Source of the DNA: JBAXAM01 sp964213355
Lineage (GTDB): Bacteria > Pseudomonadota > Gammaproteobacteria > UBA9339
Reading direction: 5' to 3'
DNA: 64,000 nt
NCBI GenBank assembly: GCA_964213355.1
Contig: CAXOVY010000008.1
Span: 1 to 64,000, forward strand
The notes below the pieces were generated by a model, which saw only the letters and a program-made list of their open reading frames with translations, was not told the DNA's origin and did not search any database. Each line of letters starts with the position of its first letter. The first letter of the stretch is position 1. This document shows positions 56,791 to 64,000 of this stretch, in pieces. The position numbers and the translations under genes were made by a program.

Positions 56791-57753
56791 TTAGCTTTGA
56801 CCAAAAGCCCCTGCGTTGTTGCGGGGGCTTTTGTTATTTACTGTTTTGCGCACCACATAAATTGGTCGTTGTTTGGTTTCCTGATAAACACGACCCAAGT
56901 ACTCTCCCAGCACGCCAATCCCTATTAACTGAACACCGCCAATAAATAAAATTGCGACAAAAAGTGAAGCATACCCTGGTAAATCAACCCCGCTGATAAT
57001 TGTTCTTAACACAATCCAACTACCATAGAGAAAAGCGAATAGTGCCAATAAAAATCCTAGATAGCTCCATATTCGTAGTGGCAGGGTACTAAAGCTAGTG
57101 ATGCCATCGAGGGCAAAGTTCCACAATTTCCATTTATTCCACTTGGTTGTTCCAGATATACGTGTCGAACGATCATATTCAATAATCGTGCTTTTAAATC
57201 CAACCCAAGCAAACAATCCTTTCATGAAACGCTGGCGCTCTGGTAATTTTTTAAGCGCCTCTACTACCATTCGATCCATTAAACGAAAATCACCGACATT
57301 ATCAGGAATTTTAAAATCTGCTAACCAGTTATGGAGTTTGTAAAAACAATTAGCGCTATTTCTTTTTAGCCATGAATCACCTAAACGTTTTCGCCTCTTG
57401 GCTAAAACAACTTCAAACCCTTCTTCCCACTTCTGCAACATTGCTACTATTAATTCTGGAGGATCTTGTAAATCAGCATCAATTGGAATAATCGCATCTC
57501 CAGTAGCGAAATCAATTCCAGCAGTCAGAGCAGCTTCTTTGCGGAAATTGCGTGAAAGTTGGACGATTTTAAGGCGGTCATCTTTTATTTTTAGCAGGTT
57601 GGCAAAAGTAGTATCATCACTACCATCATCAACACAAACAAACTCAAAAGTATATTGTTTTATATCATTTACAATGAGGAATATCTTTTTAAAAAAATCT
57701 AAAACCGTGTCGCCTTCATTGTAAAATGGAATAACTAATGATATCGTTTTCAT
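56791..57753 (-). CDS. Glycosyltransferase family 2, polyprenyl-phosphate type
   Basis: Inner-membrane-attached GT2 of 320 residues. The catalytic domain has SLVIPFYNEGDTV at the N-terminus, VDDGSDD (nucleotide-binding), the DxD motif in IPIDADLQDPPE, and GDFRLMDR with the family's RFMKG loop. Two C-terminal helices (about 228-252 and 262-286) resemble GtrB and dolichyl-phosphate mannosyl/glucosyl transferases that load sugar onto undecaprenyl phosphate. The C-terminal 15 residues overlap the groEL terminator hairpin. lolB is divergent, starting 21 bases upstream. The sugar is unknown. Confidence 0.88.
   Translation of the reverse strand: MKTISLVIPFYNEGDTVLDFFKKIFLIVNDIKQYTFEFVCVDDGSDDTTFANLLKIKDDRLKIVQLSRNFRKEAALTAGIDFATGDAIIPIDADLQDPPELIVAMLQKWEEGFEVVLAKRRKRLGDSWLKRNSANCFYKLHNWLADFKIPDNVGDFRLMDRMVVEALKKLPERQRFMKGLFAWVGFKSTIIEYDRSTRISGTTKWNKWKLWNFALDGITSFSTLPLRIWSYLGFLLALFAFLYGSWIVLRTIISGVDLPGYASLFVAILFIGGVQLIGIGVLGEYLGRVYQETKQRPIYVVRKTVNNKSPRNNAGAFGQS
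56803..56832. terminator. Bidirectional terminator after groEL
   Basis: AAAAGCCCCTGC, a 6-base loop, and GCGGGGGCTTTT form a GC-rich stem with T/A-runs on both sides. It ends groEL transcription, but it lies inside the 3' coding end of the opposing glycosyltransferase gene. Confidence 0.87.
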
Positions 57754-57773
57754 TCCGTGATAATAACATAAAT

Positions 57774-58355
57774 ATGAAATACGCTAAAATAATCTTACTA
57801 TTTGTTGGAGTAGTATTTTTAATAGGATGTGCCCATTTCCAATCGCAGCCAATTTTTAAATATATACCTTGGCAAGAACGCCAAGCGAAAATGAAAAAAA
57901 ACAAAAACTGGATTATTAATGGAACGCTTAGTATTACGCATAATAAAAAAAGAGATATAGCCAGTTTCACATGGCAGCAAAACCAAAATGATTACACAAT
58001 AAATATTTCAGGACCGCTAAATTTAAACAGCGTTAAAATTATTGGTACTGCAAACCAAGTTGAATTTTGTCAGTCAGGACAAGCTTGTATTCGCGAGTCC
58101 CTTAACCCATTTGGTTGGAGACTGCCAATTTCTAATATGCGATATTGGGTTTTAGCGTTTCCGGCGCCAGCTAAAATAGAAGCAACAAAGTTTGATCAAT
58201 ACGGGCACTTAACTGCGTTTGAGCAACAAGGTTGGAGAATTAATTATTCTGATTTTCAGCCTGTAAATAACGTAGATTTACCTAATATAATTACATTACA
58301 AAACAAGAAATTTTTTATTAAATTAAAAATAAAAAAATATTCATTTTATAATTAA
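57774..58355 (+). CDS. lolB: Outer-membrane lipoprotein receptor LolB
   Basis: LolB receives lipoproteins from LolA and inserts them into the outer membrane. The start at 57774 gives a lipoprotein signal MKYAKIILLFVGVVFLIGC with the lipid-bearing Cys at residue 19. Family blocks include WIINGTLSITHNKKRDIASF, FTWQQ, ISGPLNLNSVKI, NPFGWRLPISNMRYWV and GWRINYSDF. 193 residues, usual length. ispE and prs, often downstream, are absent. A diverged copy of its last 37 codons lies just downstream. No clear Shine-Dalgarno sequence precedes the ATG. Confidence 0.9.
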   Translation: MKYAKIILLFVGVVFLIGCAHFQSQPIFKYIPWQERQAKMKKNKNWIINGTLSITHNKKRDIASFTWQQNQNDYTINISGPLNLNSVKIIGTANQVEFCQSGQACIRESLNPFGWRLPISNMRYWVLAFPAPAKIEATKFDQYGHLTAFEQQGWRINYSDFQPVNNVDLPNIITLQNKKFFIKLKIKKYSFYN

Positions 58356-58386
58356 ACATCTCTCAATTATGCTTGGGCAACGCTAG

Positions 58387-58500
58387 AGAATTGGTTGTTC
58401 TGATTTCCAGTCTGTAAATAGAGTAGATTTACCTAATATAATTGCGTTACAAAATAAAAAGTTTTTTATTAAATTGAAAATAAAAAACATTCTTTTATAA
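58387..58500 (+). repeat. Diverged duplicate of the lolB 3' end
   Basis: Reads RIGCSDFQSVNRVDLPNIIA and on to LKIKNILL-stop, parallel to the real lolB C-terminus (RINYSDFQPVNNVDLPNIIT...). DNA identity is roughly 85% over about 115 bases, and the frame and stop are kept. It has no start and lies 28 bases after lolB and eight before the recF 3' end. Confidence 0.85.
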
Positions 58501-58508
58501 TCAAATAA

Positions 58509-59585
58509 TTACGCCGTAATGATTCCTTGTTCCACATGAAACATCTTGATGTTTCGAGAATCTGAAAAATTTTCTAAGTCATTGCGCGCGAGTCCAGTTA
58601 CAAAAATTTGTGATTGTAAATTTAGCAAGATCTCAGCAATTAAAGATTTTTTTTGAGAATCTAATTCTGCAGGCAAATCGTCAACCAAATAAACACAACT
58701 TTTCCCAGTTAATTTGCTAAGCAATATTCCTTGCGAAATTTGTAGCCCATAAAGTAGTAATTTTTGCTGTCCACGAGATAGTGCATCTTTTGCTGGAATT
58801 TTATTAACTGTTACTCGTAAGTCTGCGCGCTGCGGCCCAACTGATGTATATCCAAAATGTAGATCATTTTTCAAATTATCAGCTAAAATTAATGTCAAAT
58901 TTTGCTCAATGTCCCAGCCGGCAAAATAAGATATGTTTATTGAAAAATCGCATAATAGTTTTTGTAAAACTGACTGTGCAATGGGAATAAAATATTCTAC
59001 ATATTTTTTTCTATGCTCGTGTAGTTCAAAACCAAATTGAGACAATTCTTTGTCCCACGTTTTTATATAATCAATTTTAAAATTTGTACGTAGGCTCGCA
59101 TTACGTTGTTCTACAATTCGCTCTACTCTGCGCCATAGAATCAAAAAATTCTGTTCCACATGAAACAATCCCCAGTCTATAAACTGCCGCCTTATTTTTG
59201 GTCCATCATCAAATAAACTATGGCTGTCTTGATTTAAAAGCTGTAGAGGTAATAATTTGGTTATCTCTATATTTGAGGGAACATCTTCTCCTGCAACTTT
59301 AATGCGCTTGCCGCTAGTAATCGAACGATCAACACCAACAGAAATATAATTATTTGCTTGCTCTATTTTTCCGAAAAGAGAAAAGCCATTGGTTTCATAT
59401 TTGATAATTCTTCGCAAAAGATGACTTCGAAAAGAACGCCCAAGAGCTAAGTAATAAATTGTCTCTAAAATACTTGTTTTACCAGAACCATTTTTACCAT
59501 AAAAAATATTACAGTGATTGCTGAAATCAAAATGAATGTTTTCGAGATTACGAAAATTAATAATATTAAAAAAAGATAAAGACAT
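58509..59585 (-). CDS. recF: DNA replication and repair protein RecF
   Basis: SMC-like ATPase that loads RecA at gaps with RecO and RecR. The 358-residue protein has Walker A YGKNGSGKTSIL (about 29-40), the ABC signature LSRGQQKLLLYGLQ, and Walker B VYLVDDLPAELD. It closes the dnaA-dnaN-recF operon; gyrB, which usually follows, is not here, and lolB converges instead. Two copies of a parS-like 16-mer are embedded in its coding sequence, each encoding FHVEQ. Confidence 0.95.
   Translation of the reverse strand: MSLSFFNIINFRNLENIHFDFSNHCNIFYGKNGSGKTSILETIYYLALGRSFRSHLLRRIIKYETNGFSLFGKIEQANNYISVGVDRSITSGKRIKVAGEDVPSNIEITKLLPLQLLNQDSHSLFDDGPKIRRQFIDWGLFHVEQNFLILWRRVERIVEQRNASLRTNFKIDYIKTWDKELSQFGFELHEHRKKYVEYFIPIAQSVLQKLLCDFSINISYFAGWDIEQNLTLILADNLKNDLHFGYTSVGPQRADLRVTVNKIPAKDALSRGQQKLLLYGLQISQGILLSKLTGKSCVYLVDDLPAELDSQKKSLIAEILLNLQSQIFVTGLARNDLENFSDSRNIKMFHVEQGIITA
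58528..58543 (+). promoter_or_regulatory. parS-like site 1 (within recF)
   Basis: TGTTCCACATGAAACA differs from the natural ParB site TGTTCCACGTGAAACA by one central base. The identical 16-mer occurs again 625 bases away. Encodes MFHVEQ on the recF strand. Confidence 0.6.
59153..59168 (+). promoter_or_regulatory. parS-like site 2 (within recF)
   Basis: Second perfect copy of TGTTCCACATGAAACA in the same gene, encoding LFHVEQ on the recF strand. Confidence 0.6.
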
Positions 59586-59646
59586 AAAGATTAACTAAGA
59601 TCAGCTTTGTGTTTAAAAATTGTTTAAATTCAAAATGTTAAGTGAT

Positions 59647-60759
59647 TTATTGCCTTATCGGCATTAAAACATATAAGCAATTCGTACTACCATTAACTTC
59701 TTCAATTACAACTCCATTTTCACCATCTTTAAAAGAAACACTAATTTTTTCGGTTTCAACTATATTCAATATATCTACAAAATAGCCGATATTAAAAATA
59801 GCGTTTAAATTTTCTCCTTGATAATCAACAACTAATTCTTCGGCAGCTTCTTCTTGGTCTGGATTATTTGTTGTTAGCATTAGTGTGTTAGAGTGTAATT
59901 GAAAACGAGCACTGCGAAATAATTCATTAGACAAAATGCCGACACGTGTTAAAGCTTGTTTTAACTCATTACAAGTTATCTCAACTCGTTTGTCACCCCT
60001 TTTGGGGATTATTTTGTTGTAATTTGGGAATTTACCGCTAATTAACTTAGAAGTTAAAACAAAATCTTTCCCTTTTACGCGAACAAAATTATTATTAAAA
60101 CTTACTGTAACTTCTTCATCAGAGGTTTCAAGTAAACGTAATAATTCAACAACACCTTTACGTGGAATTATTACTTGAGCAAAAGAATTATCAACAACCG
60201 ATGATGAGATACTATTCATTGCCAGACGGTGGCCATCAGTTGCAAGCGCTTGAATCAAACCATCCTTTACTTCAATTAGTAATCCATTCAAGTACTGACG
60301 CACATCTTGCTGTGGAATCGCAAATGAGGTTTTTTCAATTAATTTTCGCAGCGCGCCTTGGGTTATTCTAAATTCCAAAGATTTTTCTTGTATTGGTGTG
60401 CGTGGAAAATCTCTTGTTGGCAAAGATGTTAAAACAAAGCGACTTTTGTCCGAAGAAACGGTGATACGGCCACGATCTTCGGTCAACTCAAGCAAACTAT
60501 TTTCTGGAAGTGCACGACAAATATCTAAAAATTTTTTACCTGGCAATGTAACTTCCATCGGTTTTTCTATCGCCCATTCCATATGTGCCAAGCCACAGAG
60601 TTCAACCTCAAGATCTGTTCCAATAAAAGTTAAATTTTTATCTTGTAAAGTTACCAAAATATGCGACAGAATTGGTAAGGTTTGGCGTCGTTCAACCACG
60701 CCAGCCACCAATTGCATAGGTTTAAGCAACAACTCACGTTTAATTGTAATTTTTACCAT
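59647..60759 (-). CDS. dnaN: DNA polymerase III sliding clamp beta
   Basis: Ring-shaped processivity clamp of the replicase, a dimer on DNA. The 370-residue protein has three similar clamp domains: start MVKITIKRELLLKPMQLVAG, middle TDGHRLAM, and a C-terminal YVLMPIRQ, which matches the conserved partner-binding cleft end (MPMRL in E. coli). It lies 11 bases after dnaA and 61 before recF on the minus strand. Confidence 0.97.
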   Translation of the reverse strand: MVKITIKRELLLKPMQLVAGVVERRQTLPILSHILVTLQDKNLTFIGTDLEVELCGLAHMEWAIEKPMEVTLPGKKFLDICRALPENSLLELTEDRGRITVSSDKSRFVLTSLPTRDFPRTPIQEKSLEFRITQGALRKLIEKTSFAIPQQDVRQYLNGLLIEVKDGLIQALATDGHRLAMNSISSSVVDNSFAQVIIPRKGVVELLRLLETSDEEVTVSFNNNFVRVKGKDFVLTSKLISGKFPNYNKIIPKRGDKRVEITCNELKQALTRVGILSNELFRSARFQLHSNTLMLTTNNPDQEEAAEELVVDYQGENLNAIFNIGYFVDILNIVETEKISVSFKDGENGVVIEEVNGSTNCLYVLMPIRQ

Positions 60760-60770
60760 ATTTAAATTCC

Positions 60771-62105
60771 TTAAGTAGACAAAATCCGCATTAGGTTACG
60801 ATAATCTTCTGCTAAATTAGCGTTGCTGGTAACTAATGCTCTAATTGTACGACAAGCATGCATCACGGTTGTATGATCTCTACCGCCAAAAGCGTCGGCA
60901 ATTTCAGGCAAGCTATGATTAGTTAAATCTTTAGCGAGAGTCATCGCAATTTGCCGTGGCCGTGCCAATGAGCGATTGCGGCGTTTCGATAACAAATCTG
61001 CAATCTTAATTTTGAAGTACTCAGCAACCATCTTCTGAATATTATCAATCGTAACTAATTTTGCCTGGAGTGCCAATAAATCTTTTAAGGCTTCGCGCGC
61101 AAAATCTAAAGTAATTGGTTGTCCAGTAAAGTGCGAATTAGCAATGACTCTTTTTAAAGCACCCTCTAATTCTCGTACATTTGACTGAATATGCTTGGCA
61201 ATAAAAAAAGCAACATCATTGGGCAAATCTATTTGTGAAAGTTCAGCTTTGCTTTTTAAAATAGCAACACGCATTTCGAGTTCTGGCGGTTCAATGGCAA
61301 TAGTTAATCCCCAGCCAAAGCGTGATTTCAAGCGCTCTTCTAATCCAGAAATTTCTTTTGGATAACGATCACAAGTTAAAATAACTTGTTGTTCAGCGTC
61401 CAGGAGTGCATTGAAGGTATGAAAAAATTCTTCCTGAGAGCGTTCTTTACCTGCAAAAAATTGAATGTCATCTATTAATAACGCATCGAGTGAACGATAA
61501 AATTTTTTGAAATCATTAATTGAATTACGTTGCAAAGCTTTTACCATATCTGCAACAAAGCGTTCAGAATGCAGATATAATACGTTAGCTCTAGGATTTT
61601 GCTCTAGAATCATGTTGCCGATAGCATGCATGAGGTGAGTTTTACCAAGACCCACTCCGCCATAAATAAATAATGGATTATATGCTTTGCCGCTATTTTT
61701 TGCGACTTGTAATGCCGCTGCCCGCGCTAGTTGGTTTGCCTTACCTTCAACAAAACTCTCAAAAGTAAAAGTTTTGTTTAAATAATTTAGAAAGGGGGTT
61801 TGGGGCGGTTTGGCTGGAATTTTCTTTTGTTTAGTAAGTGCTTCGGTTTTTTCCACAGTACGCTTAAGGCTGCCAACAGCAAGGTGTACCTTAGGATTGA
61901 TGCAGCCAATATCTTGTAAAATAGCAATGATTTTTGCAAGAAAATTATCTTGGATATAATCAAGCACAAAATTGTTTGGCGCAAGCAAAATCAATTCATT
62001 TTCTTCGATTTCTACTTGTAATGGTCTAATCCAAGTATTGAATTGTTTTGTTGGAAGATCGTCTTGTAATCGCTCAAGGCATTGTTGCCAAAATTTTAGT
62101 TCCAC
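60771..62105 (-). CDS. dnaA: Chromosomal replication initiator DnaA
   Basis: AAA+ protein that binds DnaA boxes and melts oriC. Of 444 residues: domain I about 1-75 (FWQQCLERLQDDLP), a short linker, the AAA+ domain with Walker A GGVGLGKT (149-156) and Walker B LLIDDIQFF, and the C-terminal DNA-binding domain with GRDHTTVMHACRTI. A DnaA box TTATCCACA lies 55 bases upstream, which suggests the usual autoregulation. The rpmH end of the classic origin region lies 18 kb away, so the ancestral arrangement has been broken. Confidence 0.97.
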   Translation of the reverse strand: MELKFWQQCLERLQDDLPTKQFNTWIRPLQVEIEENELILLAPNNFVLDYIQDNFLAKIIAILQDIGCINPKVHLAVGSLKRTVEKTEALTKQKKIPAKPPQTPFLNYLNKTFTFESFVEGKANQLARAAALQVAKNSGKAYNPLFIYGGVGLGKTHLMHAIGNMILEQNPRANVLYLHSERFVADMVKALQRNSINDFKKFYRSLDALLIDDIQFFAGKERSQEEFFHTFNALLDAEQQVILTCDRYPKEISGLEERLKSRFGWGLTIAIEPPELEMRVAILKSKAELSQIDLPNDVAFFIAKHIQSNVRELEGALKRVIANSHFTGQPITLDFAREALKDLLALQAKLVTIDNIQKMVAEYFKIKIADLLSKRRNRSLARPRQIAMTLAKDLTNHSLPEIADAFGGRDHTTVMHACRTIRALVTSNANLAEDYRNLMRILST

Positions 62106-62159
62106 ACGCCCTCTTTTACTGAAAAATTATTGCGTCATTCTAGCGTGATATCTTAAAGT

Positions 62160-62168
62160 TATCCACAG
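62160..62168 (+). promoter_or_regulatory. DnaA box upstream of dnaA
   Basis: TTATCCACA is a perfect match to TTATNCACA, 55 bases upstream of the dnaA start codon. Likely an autoregulatory site. Confidence 0.75.
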
Positions 62169-62213
62169 GGTGTGTTAATTATTTAACTGTTTGACTTCAC
62201 GCGGGGAATGTAT

Positions 62214-62741
62214 TTATAGTGAGTCCACTGCTTCGGCAAGATCAGCATAGATAGGAACATCTATTTCAGCTTTTAAGGTTTCCATTCCCTTACCAGTTTT
62301 GACCAATATTGCTGCGGCTCCACATGCTTTAGCCGCAAGAATGTCGCGCACTGCATCGCCAATAACTAATATTTCCTCAGGAGCAACATTAAATTTGTGA
62401 GCAGCTTGCAGTAACAGCCCGGGTTTTGGTTTTCTGCACTTGCAATTATCTTCTGGCCTATGGGGACAAACAAAAATGTCATTCATATCAAGATGGCCAC
62501 CTGCAACGGTGATTTGAGCAATCATTTTTTTGTGAACGGAATCTAAAGTTTCTGCGGTAAAATAATGCCTGGCAATTCCAGACTGATTGGTTGCAATTGC
62601 AACGCTATAACCACTATGCTGCAATTTAGCGATTGCTTCAAGACTTCCAGGAATAGCGTGCCATTCATCTGGAGATTTTATATAGAATGGTGAATCTTCA
62701 TTGATTACACCGTCACGATCGAGGACAATTAACTTAAACAT
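62214..62741 (-). CDS. gmhB: Heptose-1,7-bisphosphate 7-phosphatase
   Basis: GmhB removes the 7-phosphate in the ADP-heptose pathway for LPS inner core. The start at 62741 gives MFKLIVLDRDGVIN, the HAD motif I with both Asp residues. The zinc-binding loop CPHRPEDNCKCRKPKPG is intact, and HAD motif III/IV GDAVRDILAA is present. 175 residues, typical. The frame is open further upstream without similarity. A diverged duplicate of its first codons lies at 63291-63357, beyond a Cys-rich small gene. Confidence 0.93.
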   Translation of the reverse strand: MFKLIVLDRDGVINEDSPFYIKSPDEWHAIPGSLEAIAKLQHSGYSVAIATNQSGIARHYFTAETLDSVHKKMIAQITVAGGHLDMNDIFVCPHRPEDNCKCRKPKPGLLLQAAHKFNVAPEEILVIGDAVRDILAAKACGAAAILVKTGKGMETLKAEIDVPIYADLAEAVDSL

Positions 62742-62831
62742 AATGTGTTTTAATATTTTTAGAAACACCAGACGACACAATCAGCTATGACCTGGCTGTG
62801 TCAGAGATGTTGTACGTGTTTAGATAATGAC

Positions 62832-63161
62832 CTACCATTGGGACGGTTTTTTTACTATTTCAATGACGGTAGGTATCATTTCTTTGAGAAACTCTTTGAG
62901 GAAATTCCCCAGACATTTTTCATGCTCATTGCCACATGACCCATAGATTGAAAAACTATCCTTTGGATTATATATGAGTCCACAATCTTTTTTATCTGTA
63001 CAACAAAATTGTTTACATTGATCAAGGGATTGTACTTCAGCCGTATGTATGACTTTTCCATCGCAGTTTGTACACTCGCAGCTGATCCCGCCACCCACCA
63101 TCTGTACCTCATCACATCTTAGATTTGTAATCATATTTCTCCACATTGTCACTGTTAACAT
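62832..63161 (-). CDS. Small cysteine-rich protein, unknown
   Basis: A 109-residue frame with ten Cys residues spread over its middle: ISCECTNCDGKV, LDQCKQFCCTDKKDCGL and YGSCGNEHEKCLG. The C-terminal 30 residues are helical and Lys-rich. From the first Met no signal peptide is apparent; the frame could be the truncated 3' end of a longer secreted protein, or start at the Met ten codons in. It is not a family I recognise. It lies between gmhB and a duplicated gmhB 5' fragment, so it may have arrived with that rearrangement. Real coding status is plausible but unproven. Confidence 0.5.
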   Translation of the reverse strand: MLTVTMWRNMITNLRCDEVQMVGGGISCECTNCDGKVIHTAEVQSLDQCKQFCCTDKKDCGLIYNPKDSFSIYGSCGNEHEKCLGNFLKEFLKEMIPTVIEIVKKPSQW

Positions 63162-63290
63162 CCCAATAGAAGCCTACTGTAACCATTATTCTTTGTCAAT
63201 ACAAGTGGTTCGCACGAATTGTTTATATTGGAGCGATTGATGGTGAAGTATGGAAACATGTGGCAGGAGCTGTATAGCAGGTGGTGTTTT

Positions 63291-63357
63291 TATTGATTAC
63301 ACCAACGCGATCGAGGGTAATTAATTTAAGCATATTGTGATCCTAACATTTTTTATA
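63291..63357 (-). pseudogene. Duplicate fragment of the gmhB 5' end
   Basis: ATG at 63333 reads MLKLITLDRVGVINKN, matching GmhB MFKLIVLDRDGVINED but with the second catalytic Asp changed to Val. About 24 bases upstream of the ATG also match (ACATTTTTTATAAAC against ATATTTTTAGAAAC). Similarity ends after the first 15 or so codons. It is a remnant, not a gene. Confidence 0.8.
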
Positions 63358-63488
63358 AACTTAGCATCTTCATTCAGTTTTTGTTATGAACGCTACCAAA
63401 TCAATGCTTTTAACCAAGCAAATAAGCATGTCATTTAATAACGCTAATACGTAAATTTCATATTTCTATCAGATCTGTTATTCTTGCG

Positions 63489-63866
63489 CAGGGTTGGTTA
63501 GACAATCGCTCGACTGCCAATTTTGGTGTCGAGAGGAAAGTCCGGGCTCCACAGGGCAAAGAGCCAGATAACATCTGGGAGGTGCAAACCTACGGAAAGT
63601 GCCACAGAAAATATACCGCCTTACCACTTGTGGTAGGGTAAGGGTGAAAAGGTGCGGTAAGAGCGCACCGCATTGTTGGTGACAACAATGGCACGGTAAA
63701 CCCCTCTTGGAGCAAGACCAAGTAAGAATCTTAGTAGAGGCTAATGTTTCTACAGGTGCTGCCCGCATCAAGATTCGGGTAGGTCGCTTGAGGTGTGTGG
63801 TAACACACATCCCAGAGAAATGGTTGTCCACGACAGAACCCGGCTTATTACCAACCCTACAATTTT
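63489..63866 (+). ncRNA. rnpB: RNase P RNA, bacterial type A
   Basis: Catalytic RNA that cuts 5' leaders from pre-tRNAs. The diagnostic conserved core is present: GAGGAAAGTCCGGGCTCCAC near 63531-63550, AAACCTACGG-type J region, GGTAAGGGTGAAA-like segment (GGTAAGGGTGAAAAGGTGCG), GCACGGTAAACCCC, and the 3' block CGACAGAACCCGGCTTA near 63831-63847. P1 is formed by GGGTTGGT (63491 on) and ACCAACCC (63850 on). The gene ends about 13 bases before lspA. Ends are estimated from P1. Confidence 0.95.
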
Positions 63867-63878
63867 CGCGGGTAACTT

Positions 63879-64000
63879 ATGAATTTTGCTAAAAAATATT
63901 ATTGGGTTTTTATCGCGATTTCAATATTTGTATTAGATCGCATTACTAAAATGCTGGTATTGCAATATTTGCCATTTAGATTGCCGGTTAATGTTCTACC
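63879..64000 (+). CDS. lspA: Signal peptidase II, partial (runs off the window)
   Basis: Inner-membrane aspartic protease that removes lipoprotein signal peptides after Lgt acts. Only the first 40 codons are inside the window: MNFAKKYYWVFIAISIFVLD then RITKMLVLQYLPF. The hydrophobic first helix and LDRITK, matching the family's (L/V)DQ.TK motif, identify it. It starts 13 bases after the rnpB 3' end. ileS, the usual upstream neighbour, is not present. Confidence 0.85.
   Translation, partial: MNFAKKYYWVFIAISIFVLDRITKMLVLQYLPFRLPVNVL

Noticed and set aside
63478..63831. A 117-codon frame opposite rnpB
   Set aside because: It overlaps the conserved RNase P RNA core on the other strand; structure explains the sequence.
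1..64000. tRNA genes or CRISPR loci in the gaps
   Set aside because: I scanned the intergenic stretches for cloverleaf-like blocks with GTTCRA and CCA-ready ends and for spaced repeats and saw none; a covariance search could still find one.

Overview
The window is AT-rich DNA from a Gram-negative gammaproteobacterium. LolB, TolC, an RND pump, the Kdp ATPase, RNase P RNA of bacterial type A, and the dnaA-dnaN-recF and rpmH-rnpA-yidD-yidC blocks all fit. Genes are dense, but fresh insertion sequences, gene fragments and frameshifts are frequent. That mixture resembles host-associated lineages such as the Legionellales, but I cannot fix the genus from sequence alone.

Layout. 1-2.6 kb: glycerol uptake (frameshifted glpK, glpF) and the remnant of a HigA-type antitoxin. 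2.7-9.4 kb: a 1467-residue one-module NRPS (C-A-T-reductase) followed 15 bases later by a soluble PAS-PAS-histidine kinase-REC-REC protein; this pair is the most interesting unit here. 10-17.8 kb: mrcA (PBP1a), a GNAT acetyltransferase, a cyclophilin lipoprotein, a UbiA-family prenyltransferase, and a membrane-protein gene split by an IS1634-like element with a clean 8-bp target duplication. 17.8-25.3 kb (minus): prfA-kdpA-kdpB-kdpC-kdpD, where KdpD lacks its kinase domain and a palindromic 82-bp element sits between kdpA and kdpB. 25.4-33.3 kb: rhomboid protease, small coiled-coil membrane protein, outer-membrane barrel, tsaC, a DUF4143 ATPase, and an ackA-pta-mnmE operon. 33.5-40.3 kb: a secreted phospholipase-C-like protein, a TolC homologue with a low-complexity tail, and an RND pump. 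40.3-43.5 kb: a universal stress gene interrupted by an IS21-family element whose ends carry 23-bp iterations. 43.8-52.5 kb: rpmH, rnpA, yidD, yidC, rlmL, a DsbA/Com1-like protein, glyQ, glyS and a second barrel protein. 52.5-57.7 kb: accC/accB, a CIRCE-controlled groES-groEL operon, and a glycosyltransferase. 57.7-64 kb: lolB with a duplicated 3' end, recF-dnaN-dnaA (minus), gmhB with a duplicated 5' fragment, a Cys-rich small protein, rnpB and the start of lspA.

How parts fit. The rpmH upstream region carries DnaA-box-like sites and is one candidate origin. recF holds two identical 16-bp parS-like palindromes. A dispersed repeat of about 140-160 bp with partly complementary ends occurs upstream of glyQ and groES, with a fragment upstream of mrcA. 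At least five loci are broken or only remnants: glpK, the higA-like antitoxin, the membrane gene after ubiA, the stress-protein gene and the gmhB fragment. Genome decay and mobile-element activity are therefore recent in this region.
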